Source: Novosphingobium sp. (GTDB lineage Bacteria; Pseudomonadota; Alphaproteobacteria; Sphingomonadales; Sphingomonadaceae). From it: a DNA stretch of 40,367 nucleotides. This document shows positions 27,496-36,411 of the stretch, one piece after another. The position numbers and the translations under genes are program-made. The notes beneath the pieces are model-generated. The model was not told the DNA's origin and did no database searches. It saw only the letters and a program-made list of their open reading frames with translations. Each line of letters starts with the position of its first letter. Position 1 is the stretch's first letter. The stretch is taken from assembly GCA_015657645.1 (NCBI GenBank), contig JACDQK010000263.1, positions 1-40,367 of the forward strand. The letters are read 5' to 3'.

Positions 27496-28008
27496 ATGAG
27501 CGGCACGGGGGCGATCCCGAGCGCCGCCCGGCTGGCCGATGAGGCCGCGATCCAGGCAGTTCTGGCCAGCTATTGCCGCGGGGTCGATCGGGCCGATCCA
27601 GAGCTCCTCACCCGCTGCTTTTGGGAAGATGCCAGCGTCGATTATGGCGGTTACAAAGGGCCGGCACAGCCCTTCTGTCCGCTGCTGGTCGAGGCTATCC
27701 GCAGCTGGGGCCAGACCCATCACCAGCTCGGCCAGACGCTGATCGAGTTTGCGGGCGAAGCATCCGCGCTGGTCGAAACCTATGTCACCGCCGGCCATTT
27801 CCCCGCCGACGGCCAGGGCGAGGAGATGACCTACCTCGGCCGCTATATCGACCGGTTTGAACGGCGCGGCGCGGAGTGGCGGATTGACACGCGGATGATC
27901 GTCATGAGCTGGACCAGACTGGCCCCCGCCTCGCACGATCCCCAAGGGCGCGCGGTTGCCGGGCTACGGACTGCGGGGCGCAAACCAGACGATCCGCTTT
28001 ACGCGTAA
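27496..28008 (+). CDS. SnoaL/NTF2-like protein, divergent paralog of 26903..27409
   Basis: DEAAIQAVLASYCRGVDRADPELLTRCFWEDASVDYGGY...THHQLGQTLIEF...RYIDRFERRGAEWRIDTR. Confidence 0.82.
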   Translation: MSGTGAIPSAARLADEAAIQAVLASYCRGVDRADPELLTRCFWEDASVDYGGYKGPAQPFCPLLVEAIRSWGQTHHQLGQTLIEFAGEASALVETYVTAGHFPADGQGEEMTYLGRYIDRFERRGAEWRIDTRMIVMSWTRLAPASHDPQGRAVAGLRTAGRKPDDPLYA

Positions 28009-28160
28009 GCCGCTGGCCAGGCCGCTTTAAACCGCCAACAGCACGCGCTCACCGATAGTTGCAAAGGCGAGCTTCGGAGAACGTCGGACTCGCGGAATAG
28101 GCGGCTTCCCATGGGTCACCTGGCGGCGCTGCCAGTCTGACGCAAGCCGCGCTCCCGCAG

Positions 28161-28931
28161 CTATGCTCTGCTGACAAAAGATCCCGACAGCAGGATATCC
28201 AGCCGACGCCGCGCCACATCCTTGCTTGGCTCACTCGAAAATATGACGCTCTGATTGTCGATGATGCCATCGAACGCCAGCTTCGCCATTTCCGCCGGGC
28301 TGATGCCGTGCGTTTCCATTCGGCGCTTGAGGCGATGGAGCAAGGTCGTCTTACCGTCGGCAATGCCGGTTTGGACGGCCGCTGGGCACAGGATAGCCGC
28401 ACGGACGGGAGACTTGGCCTGCAGCAGTTCGGCATCCAGTGCTTCGGCCACGGCCAGCAAGGCATGCTTGGTCGCAGCATAGCCGCCAAAGCCGGGAGCA
28501 GCTGAAAGCATTGAAGTTGAACCGGTAAACACGAAGATTGATTTCTCGTCCTGGTGCTGCATGTGCGGCACCAGTGCCCTTGCCGTCCTTATCGGCCCCA
28601 TGACGTTGACGGCCAGCATCTGCTCGATATCCGTAATCGGCTGATCGAGGATATCTCCGGCGCGCAGGATGCCGGCGTTAGCGAATGCCATTCGCAGTGG
28701 CTTGCCGAATGAACCCGCGATCTCGCTGAAACGCCGCAGATCCGCATCGCTACTGACATCTCCTGAGGAGATCTTGCACCTGTCCTCGCCCAGGGCTGAC
28801 CGCAAGCTTTCCAGTTCAGGCAGATCCTGATCGAACAGGGCAACGTCGTAGCCGCGGCTGACCGCCTCTCTTGCCAGAGCTTCCCCGATCCCCCGGGCGG
28901 CACCTGTGATCGCCACTACGCCATTCGTCAT
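28161..28931 (-). CDS. SDR family oxidoreductase
   Basis: VVAITGAARGIGEALAREAVSRGYDVALFDQ, ANAGI, GSTSMLSAAPGFGGYAATKHA. Confidence 0.88.
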   Translation of the reverse strand: MTNGVVAITGAARGIGEALAREAVSRGYDVALFDQDLPELESLRSALGEDRCKISSGDVSSDADLRRFSEIAGSFGKPLRMAFANAGILRAGDILDQPITDIEQMLAVNVMGPIRTARALVPHMQHQDEKSIFVFTGSTSMLSAAPGFGGYAATKHALLAVAEALDAELLQAKSPVRAAILCPAAVQTGIADGKTTLLHRLKRRMETHGISPAEMAKLAFDGIIDNQSVIFSSEPSKDVARRRLDILLSGSFVSRA

Positions 28932-28965
28932 TGTGCAACCCTCGATTAGCGCGGGTGGATCCGTG

Positions 28966-30501
28966 TCAGGCTTTCAATTCAATCTTCAGCACCTTCCCGG
29001 AAGCATTGCGCGGCAGATCGTCCACCACAACAACCCGGCGGGGCACCTTGTAATTGGCCATGTTGTCGCGCGACCAGGCGATTACTTCCTCGGGAACGAC
29101 CCTGGCTTCGGGCCGCGGCACAATAAAGGCAACGCCCACTTCACCCATTCGCTCGTCAGGGGCGCCAACCACGGCAACCATGCCGACTGCCGGATGCGCC
29201 GCCAGGATCTTCTCAACCTCGGCCGGATAAACGTTGAACCCGCCGGAAATGAACATGTCCTTCTTGCGGTCGGTAATGCGGACATAGCCGCCCGCATCCA
29301 TCGTCCCGACATCGCCGGTGTGGAGCCAGCCAGCAGGATCAATCGCTTCGGCAGTTGCCGTAGGATCGTCGAGGTAGCCCAGCATCACGCCCGTGCCGCG
29401 TACCCAGATCTCTCCGGTTTCGCCGCGCGGAACCTCGCTTCCGTCTTCGCCAGCAATTATCACCTCGTTGCCGGGGATCGCTGCGCCGCAGGTCTGGGCG
29501 ATCAGCTCAACCGGATCGCCCGGCCGGCACGAGGTGATGTTGACGCATTCGGTCATGCCATAGGCGGTGATGATGTCGCGCATGCCCAACTCGCTGCGGA
29601 TCCGCTCGATCAGCACGGGGGGGACCGTCGCGGCGCCAGTTGTACCGCCGCGCAGCGAGGAGCAATCGAACGGCTGCCTCTCGCGCTCGGCCAGCAGCAT
29701 CTGGAAGATCGTCGGCGGGCCGGGCAGGAAGGCAATGCGCTCCTGTTCGATCAGCCGGATCGCCTCAGCGACGTCGAACTGCGGCATCGGGACCATGACC
29801 GCGCCGGCCAGTAGACAAGCGACCCAGCCAACCTTCATGCCAAAGGAATGGAAGAACGGGTTGGCGATCAGATAGCGCTCGCCCCGCGCGAGGCCAGTGT
29901 TGCCGATCCAGACGCCAACCTGCGGCAGGATCCGGCCGTGCGTCATCAACACACCCTTGGGCAGGCCGGTGGTGCCGCTGGTGAACATGATGTCGGAAAC
30001 GTGGTCCGGGGTCAGGGCAGCCAAGCTGGCATCTACCCGCGGATCGGCCGCGCCTTTGCCGCTGGCGATGAAGGCGCCGAAGCCGCTATCCAGCAGAACG
30101 GTCTCGCCAAGCTCAGGCAAGTTCTCCGCCTTGAGCAGCGCGGGATAGTCGATGCCCAGGAACCCCTTGACGGTAAACAGCATCCTGGTCCGGGTCCGAC
30201 GCAGAATGTCGCCCGCCTCGCGCCCCTTGAGGCGCGTGTTCAGCGGCACGATCGCCGCGCCGCAAGTCTGAGCCGCGACAGCAGCCACAACCCACTCGCG
30301 GCAATTGGGCGCCCAGATCGCAATCCGGTCACCGCTCCGCACCCCGCGTTCGCGTAGCGCCGAAGCGGCCGCGCGGCATTCCTGCCAGAGCTGTGCAAAG
30401 GTGCGGGTCTCGCCGCGCTCGATCAGCGCCACTTCATCGGGCCAGCGCTGCGCTGCAGCCGCGGCGGCATGCGGGATGGTCAGGGGCAGCGGCTCAGCCA
30501 T
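28966..30501 (-). CDS. fadD3: FadD3-like acyl-CoA ligase (HIP-CoA synthetase candidate)
   Basis: FTSGTTGLPKGV, GWLHTGDVGTMDAGGYVRITDRKKDMFISGGFNVYPAEVEKIL, NASGKVLK; overall pattern recalls Mtb FadD3, and genomic context fits. Confidence 0.82.
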   Translation of the reverse strand: MAEPLPLTIPHAAAAAAQRWPDEVALIERGETRTFAQLWQECRAAASALRERGVRSGDRIAIWAPNCREWVVAAVAAQTCGAAIVPLNTRLKGREAGDILRRTRTRMLFTVKGFLGIDYPALLKAENLPELGETVLLDSGFGAFIASGKGAADPRVDASLAALTPDHVSDIMFTSGTTGLPKGVLMTHGRILPQVGVWIGNTGLARGERYLIANPFFHSFGMKVGWVACLLAGAVMVPMPQFDVAEAIRLIEQERIAFLPGPPTIFQMLLAERERQPFDCSSLRGGTTGAATVPPVLIERIRSELGMRDIITAYGMTECVNITSCRPGDPVELIAQTCGAAIPGNEVIIAGEDGSEVPRGETGEIWVRGTGVMLGYLDDPTATAEAIDPAGWLHTGDVGTMDAGGYVRITDRKKDMFISGGFNVYPAEVEKILAAHPAVGMVAVVGAPDERMGEVGVAFIVPRPEARVVPEEVIAWSRDNMANYKVPRRVVVVDDLPRNASGKVLKIELKA

Positions 30502-30865
30502 GCATGTTCCCGGGACCGAAGTAGGCCTTCATCTCCTTGACCTTGCCGTCTGCATCGAAGGCGAAGGTATCGATGACATGGATTTCCATGTCCTTGCCGT
30601 CGAAATGCAAGGGCACGTGAAAGGCGAAGGCGGCATGGCTGGCCGCCACCCGCACCGGCCCGTCCAGCACCAGCTTGGCCCCTGTCGCCATTGAAGCGAC
30701 GTAAAACTCACGGATTGCGGCATGGCCGATTCGCTGCGGCGTGCCGATCGGGTCCTCAACCACGGCGTCTTCGGCAAAAATCGCCACAGCCAGATCAGGA
30801 TCGCCCTTGGCGAAGGCCTCGACATAGGCGTGAACTGCCGCTTCCATTTGCTCGGGCGTGGGCAT
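30494..30865 (-). CDS. ksi: Delta5-3-ketosteroid isomerase (steroid Delta-isomerase)
   Basis: 123 aa; MPTPEQMEAAVHAYVEAFAKGDPDLAVAIFAEDAVVEDPIG... aligns without gaps in the N-terminal part with classical KSI; Y14, D38 and D99 at the canonical positions. Confidence 0.85.
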   Translation of the reverse strand: MPTPEQMEAAVHAYVEAFAKGDPDLAVAIFAEDAVVEDPIGTPQRIGHAAIREFYVASMATGAKLVLDGPVRVAASHAAFAFHVPLHFDGKDMEIHVIDTFAFDADGKVKEMKAYFGPGNMHG

Positions 30866-30867
30866 GC

Positions 30868-31329
30868 TCAGTTCTCCGGAAAATAGCGGCTGATCGTGTC
30901 GACCACACAGGCCGGCTTCTCGCCGCCCTCGATCTCGACTGTCACGCGGACCACCGACTGGATCGCGCCCTTGACCTCCTCGACCGAGACGATCTCACCG
31001 GCTCCGCGGATCCGGCTGCCGACCTTGACCGGCGCCAGGAAGCGCAGACGGTCTGCGCCGACATTCACCGCATGCGTGAAGCCGCGCACCTCGATCAGGT
31101 CGGGCAGGAAGAAGTTGACCAGGCTCATGGTCAGGTAGCCGTGGGCGATGGTTCCGCCGAATGGACCATCCTTGGCCCGTTCGGCATCGACATGGATCCA
31201 CTGGTGATCACCGGTCACCTCGGCAAAGCCATCGACCCGGTCCTGCTCGATCGCCAGCCAGTCGGTCGGGCCGAGGATAGTTCCTTCCTGGCCGAGCAGA
31301 TCGCGCGGATTGCTGTAAATCTTTGGCAT
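30868..31329 (-). CDS. MaoC-family enoyl-CoA hydratase (R-specific, HtdZ/NodN-like)
   Basis: FAEVTGDHQWIHVDAERAKDGPFGGTIAHGYLTMSL hydratase-2 motif; RFLAPVKVGSRIRG. Confidence 0.9.
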   Translation of the reverse strand: MPKIYSNPRDLLGQEGTILGPTDWLAIEQDRVDGFAEVTGDHQWIHVDAERAKDGPFGGTIAHGYLTMSLVNFFLPDLIEVRGFTHAVNVGADRLRFLAPVKVGSRIRGAGEIVSVEEVKGAIQSVVRVTVEIEGGEKPACVVDTISRYFPEN

Positions 31330-31331
31330 GG

Positions 31332-32117
31332 TCAGGCCCGCTGGCTCGAGACCGAGACAACTTCCCCGGTCATGTAGGAGGACAGGTCCGAAGCGAGGAA
31401 GATCATCACGTTGGCCACTTCCCAGACCTCGGCCGGACGGCCGAAGGCTTCGCGGCTCGACAGTTCGGCCAGAAGATCATCGGTGGTCACCTTCGCCAGG
31501 AAGGCATGCATCGCGATCGAAGGCGCAACCGCATTGATCCGGACGTTGTGCTCGGCTGCCTCGACTGCAGAGCAGCGGGTAAAGGCCATGACCCCGGCCT
31601 TGGCCGCGGCATAGTGTGCCTGCCCCTTCTGTGCCCGCCAACCCAGCACCGAGGCATTGTTGACGATGACCCCGGACTGGCGCGCATACATCGCGGGCAG
31701 GAAGGCGCGGCTCATCCGGAACACCGAGTTGAGCGTAACGTCGAGGACGCGGAACCACTGCTTGTCGGTCATGTCGACCACATCGACCTCGCCGCCCAGC
31801 CCGGCATTGTTGATCAGCACGTCAATGTGTCCCAATTCGCGGATCGCCGCGGCATGCAGCGCATCGACCTGATCCTGGCTGGTCACGTCGCAAACCACGG
31901 TCGCGGGGCGGGCACAGCCGACCTCGGCCGCGATCCGGTCCGCTGCTTCGCCCAGGCGCCGCTCGTGAAAGTCGCTGATCAGGACGGTTGCGCCCTCTTC
32001 AGCGGCGCGCTTGGCCACTGAATAGCCAATCCCGGTGCCGGCAGCAGCGGTAACCACCACCGTCTTGCCTTTCAGCAGGTTGCGGGGTTCGGGATAGGCA
32101 GGAACAGGCGCAGCCAT
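31332..32117 (-). CDS. ipdF: IpdF-like SDR (HIP-CoA pathway dehydrogenase)
   Basis: KTVVVTAAAGTGIGYSVAKRAAEEGATVLISDFHERRLGEAADR; NNAGLGGEVDVVDMTDKQW; VIVNNASVLGWRAQKGQAHYAAAKAGVMAFTRCSAVEAAEHNVRINAVAPSIAMHAFL, a distinctive IpdF-type signature. Confidence 0.85.
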   Translation of the reverse strand: MAAPVPAYPEPRNLLKGKTVVVTAAAGTGIGYSVAKRAAEEGATVLISDFHERRLGEAADRIAAEVGCARPATVVCDVTSQDQVDALHAAAIRELGHIDVLINNAGLGGEVDVVDMTDKQWFRVLDVTLNSVFRMSRAFLPAMYARQSGVIVNNASVLGWRAQKGQAHYAAAKAGVMAFTRCSAVEAAEHNVRINAVAPSIAMHAFLAKVTTDDLLAELSSREAFGRPAEVWEVANVMIFLASDLSSYMTGEVVSVSSQRA

Positions 32118-33295
32118 CAGGCATCTCCTCGGGGTTCGCGCGGCAGGCCAAGGCCCCGCTCGGCAATCAGGTTGCGCTGAATCTGGTTGGTGCCGCCATA
32201 GATCGTGTCGGCCCGGCTATAGAGGAACAGGTTGGACAGGACCGGCCATTCATAATCAGCACCCTCGGCCAGTTCACCCGCCTGGCCCAGCACGTCCATC
32301 GCCAGTTCACCCAGGCTGCGCCGCCAGGTGGCCCACTGGATCTTGTAGGTCAGCGCCGCGCCATCGATCTTGGAGTGATCGGTGTTGGACAGCATCCGCA
32401 GCGCACCATAGCGCATCAGCCGCAGGCCAATCTCGGCCTTGGCAATGCGCTGGCGGATCAGCGGGTTCCTGGCCGCACCGGTTTCCTTTGCCGCGGCGAT
32501 GATCTCGTCCAGCTCGTTGCGGAAGGCCATTTGCTGGCCCAGCGTCGAAACCCCGCGCTCGAAGGCCAGCAGCCCCATGGCGATCTTCCAGCCCTCGCCG
32601 ACGCCGCCGATCATGGAATCGGCAGCGCAGCGGGCATCGGTGAAGAAGGTTTCGTTGAATTCGGCATCGCCGTTGATCTGCTTGATCCCGCGCACCTCAA
32701 TTCCGGGCTGATCGAGTTCCATCATCAGGAAGGTCAGGCCCTTGGGGCCCTTCGAGCCTTCCTCAGTCCGGGTGACGACGAAGATCCAGTCGGAAATGTG
32801 CGCCAGGCTGGTCCAGATCTTCTGACCGTTGACCACCCATTCGCCATTCTCAAGCCGACCCTTGGTGCGAACCGAGGCGAGGTCCGAACCTGCACCCGGC
32901 TCCGAAAAGCCCTGGCAGAAGATGGTCTGCCCGGCGGCAATCCCTGGCAGGAAGCGTTGCTTCTGCTCCTCGGTCCCGAAGGCCAGGATCGTCGGCCCGG
33001 CCAGTTCGATGCCGATGTGATTGACCCGGCCAGGCACTCCGGCCCGGGCATATTCTTCGGCAAAGATCACCTGTTGGGCGAGGGTGGCATCGCGCCCGCC
33101 CCATTCGCTGGGCCAACCGATGCACGACCACTTGTGCGCGGCGAGCTGCTGCTCCCATTCCTTGCGGCGTTCGGCTTTGGCGGTCAGCGTGCTGATGCCC
33201 TTGATGTCGCGAAACTCGCCGGCCATCTGGCCCTGCAGCCATTCGGCGCATTCCTGGCGGAACAGCTCTTCTTCAGCGGAGAAGCCAAGTTTCAT
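32117..33295 (-). CDS. fadE30: FadE30-like acyl-CoA dehydrogenase (large partner)
   Basis: CQGFSEPGAGSDLASVRTKGRLENGEWVVNGQKIWTSLAHISDW, FERGVSTLGQQ, SRADTIYGGTNQIQRNLIAERGLGLPRE. Confidence 0.86.
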   Translation of the reverse strand: MKLGFSAEEELFRQECAEWLQGQMAGEFRDIKGISTLTAKAERRKEWEQQLAAHKWSCIGWPSEWGGRDATLAQQVIFAEEYARAGVPGRVNHIGIELAGPTILAFGTEEQKQRFLPGIAAGQTIFCQGFSEPGAGSDLASVRTKGRLENGEWVVNGQKIWTSLAHISDWIFVVTRTEEGSKGPKGLTFLMMELDQPGIEVRGIKQINGDAEFNETFFTDARCAADSMIGGVGEGWKIAMGLLAFERGVSTLGQQMAFRNELDEIIAAAKETGAARNPLIRQRIAKAEIGLRLMRYGALRMLSNTDHSKIDGAALTYKIQWATWRRSLGELAMDVLGQAGELAEGADYEWPVLSNLFLYSRADTIYGGTNQIQRNLIAERGLGLPREPRGDA

Positions 33296-34347
33296 GCCGC
33301 TTCTCCCAGAATCATCGTGGCCACCTGCTCCCGGTGCCATTCGCCGCTGCCCAACATCGACTGCAACGCCCGCGCGCGTTTGAAGAACAGATGCGCGTCA
33401 TGTTCCCATGTGAAGCCGATCCCGCCATGCAACTGGATCATGTTGCCAGCGCACATGAAAGCGGTGTCGGCGGCAAAGCTCTTGGCGGCATGGAGGGCGA
33501 CGGCTGCTTCGTCGGCACCTTCGTCGACGGCGCAGGCAGCCCAGTAGACGGCCGAGCGGGTCTGTTCGATCTCTACCACCATATCGGCGAGGCGGTGCTT
33601 GTAGGCCTGGAACGATCCGATCGGTCGGCCGAACTGGGTCCGTTCGCGCGAATAGGCCACCGTGCGGTCCAGTGCGGCCTGGGCTACACCTAGCCCCTCG
33701 GCCGCGACGCAGATCCAGCCGGTCTCGCGGGCTGCGACCAAGCCAGCGCTGCCGCCTGGCAGCGCTTCGGCTGCCGCACTGGCAAGCGTCACCGTGGCAT
33801 AGGGGCGTGTCTGGTCCATTGTGGTGTGGGCAGTGACAGTGACACCGGAAGTATCCGCGCGGACCAGCCAGGCACCGGTTGGATCGCCCAGCACGAACAG
33901 GTCGGCGCTGGCACCATGCGGCACAAAGCGGAAGGTGCCGGACAGCGTCCCACCCTCCTGCACCACGGCATCAGTTCCGGCACAGGCGGCGATCACTTCC
34001 CCGCCCAGCATCCCCGGCAGCCATTCAGCCTGCTGCCCGGCCGAGCCGCCAACGGCGATCGCCCGTGCGGCCATGGCGTGGCTCAGCAGCGGCAGCGCTG
34101 CCACCTGGCTGCCCGCCGCCTCGGCCACGATGGCAAATTCGATCATGCCTAGCCCGGCCCCGCCCAGCTCCTCCGCAATGCCGATGCCCGAAAGACCAAG
34201 TTCGGTGCAGAAGCTGGCCCACAGCGCGCGATCAATCCCGTCGCCGGCCATGGCCTTGCGGGTGCGCTCGCTGGTTGCGTGCTCGGCAAAGAAGCCGCGG
34301 ACGGTTTCGGCGATCATCGCCTGTTCTTCGGTGAAGACGAAGTGCAT
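33292..34347 (-). CDS. acyl-CoA dehydrogenase (short partner)
   Basis: MHFVFTEEQAMIAETVRGFFAEHAT..., GLSGIGIAEELGGAGLGMIEFAIVAEAAG, NMIQLHGGIGFTWEHDAHLFFKRA; about 351 aa; upstream ORF extension to 34908 ignored. Confidence 0.88.
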   Translation of the reverse strand: MHFVFTEEQAMIAETVRGFFAEHATSERTRKAMAGDGIDRALWASFCTELGLSGIGIAEELGGAGLGMIEFAIVAEAAGSQVAALPLLSHAMAARAIAVGGSAGQQAEWLPGMLGGEVIAACAGTDAVVQEGGTLSGTFRFVPHGASADLFVLGDPTGAWLVRADTSGVTVTAHTTMDQTRPYATVTLASAAAEALPGGSAGLVAARETGWICVAAEGLGVAQAALDRTVAYSRERTQFGRPIGSFQAYKHRLADMVVEIEQTRSAVYWAACAVDEGADEAAVALHAAKSFAADTAFMCAGNMIQLHGGIGFTWEHDAHLFFKRARALQSMLGSGEWHREQVATMILGEAA

Positions 34348-35252
34348 TACGCTGTCCCCCAGACCTTGCGCGGCGGCACCCGAGCGGCGAGCAGCTGTTC
34401 GACCGCTGCACCGACCTCGGTCGGCGCCCAGCGGTCGCCCTTGTCCACGACCGGGCCTTCGCGCCAGCCGTCCTCGAGCATGATCTTGCCGCCTTCGAGT
34501 TCGAAGACGCAGCCGGTCACTTCGGCGCTCTGGGGCGAACCGAGCCAGACCACCGTCGGGGCGATATTGGCAGGGTCCATCACGTCGAAGGTCTGCCCCT
34601 CGGTTGCCATCTTCTCGGCAAAGGCCTGTTCCGTCATGCGGGTGCGGGCAGACGGCGCCAGGGCATTGGCGGTGATCCCATATCGCCCCAGTTCTGCAGC
34701 CTGGACCAGGGTCAGCGCCGCGATCCCGCCCTTGGCCGTAGAATAGGCTGCCTGGGCGATCGAGCCCTGCAATCCGGCGCCGGACGAGGTGTTGATGATC
34801 CGGGCATCGGGATTGGCCCCGCCCTTCTGCTTTTCCCGCCAATAGTTCACCGCATGGCGCGCCAGGCAGAAGTGGCCGCGCAGATGAACATGCATGGTCG
34901 CGTCCCATTCCTCGAGCGTGGCGGATACGAACATCCGGTCGCGGACGATGCCGGCATTGTTGACGATGACATGAAGGTCACCAAAGGCTTCCAGCGCCGC
35001 ATCGACGATCCGCTTGGCACCATCCCAGTCGGTGATGTCCTCGTAATTGGCGATCGCCTGGCCACCGGCGGCGCGGATTTCGTCGACCACTGCGTCTGCG
35101 GCAGAGGTGTCGCGCCCTTCACCGTGGAGCGAGGTGCCGATGTCATTGACCACCACGTTGGCACCTTCCGCGCCGAAGGCCAGGGCATAGGCCCGGCCCA
35201 GCCCGCGCGCGGCGCCGGTGATGATGACGGTGCGGTTGTCGCAGATTCCCAT
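34347..35252 (-). CDS. SDR of HSD17B4/Rv3548c type
   Basis: RTVIITGAARGLGRAYALAFGAEGANVVVNDIG, NNAGIVRDRMFVSATLEEWDATMHVHLRGHF, SSGAGLQGSIAQAAYSTAKGGIAALTLVQAAELGRYGITANALAPSARTRMTE. Confidence 0.88.
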   Translation of the reverse strand: MGICDNRTVIITGAARGLGRAYALAFGAEGANVVVNDIGTSLHGEGRDTSAADAVVDEIRAAGGQAIANYEDITDWDGAKRIVDAALEAFGDLHVIVNNAGIVRDRMFVSATLEEWDATMHVHLRGHFCLARHAVNYWREKQKGGANPDARIINTSSGAGLQGSIAQAAYSTAKGGIAALTLVQAAELGRYGITANALAPSARTRMTEQAFAEKMATEGQTFDVMDPANIAPTVVWLGSPQSAEVTGCVFELEGGKIMLEDGWREGPVVDKGDRWAPTEVGAAVEQLLAARVPPRKVWGTA

Positions 35253-36403
35253 TACAGCCTCTCGATGATCGTGACGTTGGCCTGGCCGCCGCCTTCGCAC
35301 ATGGTCTGCAGACCATAGCGTCCTCCGGTGCGTTCCAGCGCGTTCAACAGCGTGGTCATCAACCGCGCACCGGTCGCGCCCAGCGGATGGCCCAGCGCAA
35401 TCGCGCCGCCGTGAATGTTGACCTTCTCGTGCGGGATGCCGAGCTCCTTCATCCATGCCATCGGCACCGAGGCGAAGGCCTCGTTGCATTCGAACAGATC
35501 GATGTCGGCCACGGTCATCCCGGCCTTTTTCAGTGCATGTTCGGTCGCCGGGATCGGCGCAGTGAGCATCCAGACCGGATCGTCGGCGCGGACCGAGATG
35601 TGATGGATGCGCGCGCGCGGCTTGAGGTTATGTTCCTTCACCGCGCGCGCGCTGGCGACCAGCATGGCGGCTGCGCCATCGCAGTTCTGGCTGGAAATCC
35701 CGGCGGTGATGATCCCGCCTTCCTGCACGGTACGCAGACCAGCAAGACCTTCCAGCGAAGTGCCGGGGCGGATTGTTTCGTCTGCAGCCAGTTCGGCCAT
35801 TGGCGCGATTTCATTGGCGAACCAGCCGTTGTCCGCCGCTGCCTGCGCGCGCTGGTGGCTGGCTACGGCGAAGGCTTCCATCTCGGCGCGGGTCAGGCCC
35901 CACTTCGCCGCGATCATTTCCGCCGAGTTGATCTGGTTGAGGATCCCGTCACCATAGCGCGCGACCCAACCAGGCGAGGTGTTGAACGGGTTGGTGAAGC
36001 CATAAGGCTCTGCCGCCAGCATCGCCGCCGAAATCGGAATGGCGTTCATCGCCTGGCTGCCGCCAGCAACGACCAGGTCCTGCGTTCCGCTCATCACGCC
36101 CTGCGCGGCAAAGTGGACGGCCTGCTGGCTCGATCCGCATTGGCGGTCGATCGTGGTGCCGGGTACGTGCTGCGGGAGGCCTGCGACCAGCCAAACGGTG
36201 CGGCCGATATCACCCGCTTGCGGACCGATCGTGTCACAGCAGCCCCAGACCACATCGTCTACGAGGTTGGCGTCGATCCCGGTCCGCTCGACCAGTGCCT
36301 TGATCGGATGGGCGCCCAGATCGGCCGGGTGGAGCTGGGCCAGGCTGCCCTTCTTGCGCCCGATGGGCGTACGGACAGCATCGATGATATAGGCTTCAGC
36401 CAT
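35252..36403 (-). CDS. fadA6: FadA6-like thiolase (acetyl-CoA acetyltransferase family)
   Basis: EAYIIDAVRTPIGRKKGSLAQLHPADLGA; DRQCGSSQQAVHFAAQGVMSG nucleophile Cys; NIHGGAIALGHPLGATGARLMTTLLNALERTGGRYGLQTMCEGGGQANVTIIERL. Confidence 0.9.
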   Translation of the reverse strand: MAEAYIIDAVRTPIGRKKGSLAQLHPADLGAHPIKALVERTGIDANLVDDVVWGCCDTIGPQAGDIGRTVWLVAGLPQHVPGTTIDRQCGSSQQAVHFAAQGVMSGTQDLVVAGGSQAMNAIPISAAMLAAEPYGFTNPFNTSPGWVARYGDGILNQINSAEMIAAKWGLTRAEMEAFAVASHQRAQAAADNGWFANEIAPMAELAADETIRPGTSLEGLAGLRTVQEGGIITAGISSQNCDGAAAMLVASARAVKEHNLKPRARIHHISVRADDPVWMLTAPIPATEHALKKAGMTVADIDLFECNEAFASVPMAWMKELGIPHEKVNIHGGAIALGHPLGATGARLMTTLLNALERTGGRYGLQTMCEGGGQANVTIIERL

Positions 36404-36411
36404 GGTATTCC

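Noticed and set aside
33840-33853. TGACACCGGAAGTA, operator-like sequence
   Set aside because: Inside an acyl-CoA dehydrogenase coding region, lacks the palindromic right half, and unrelated to the pectin module.
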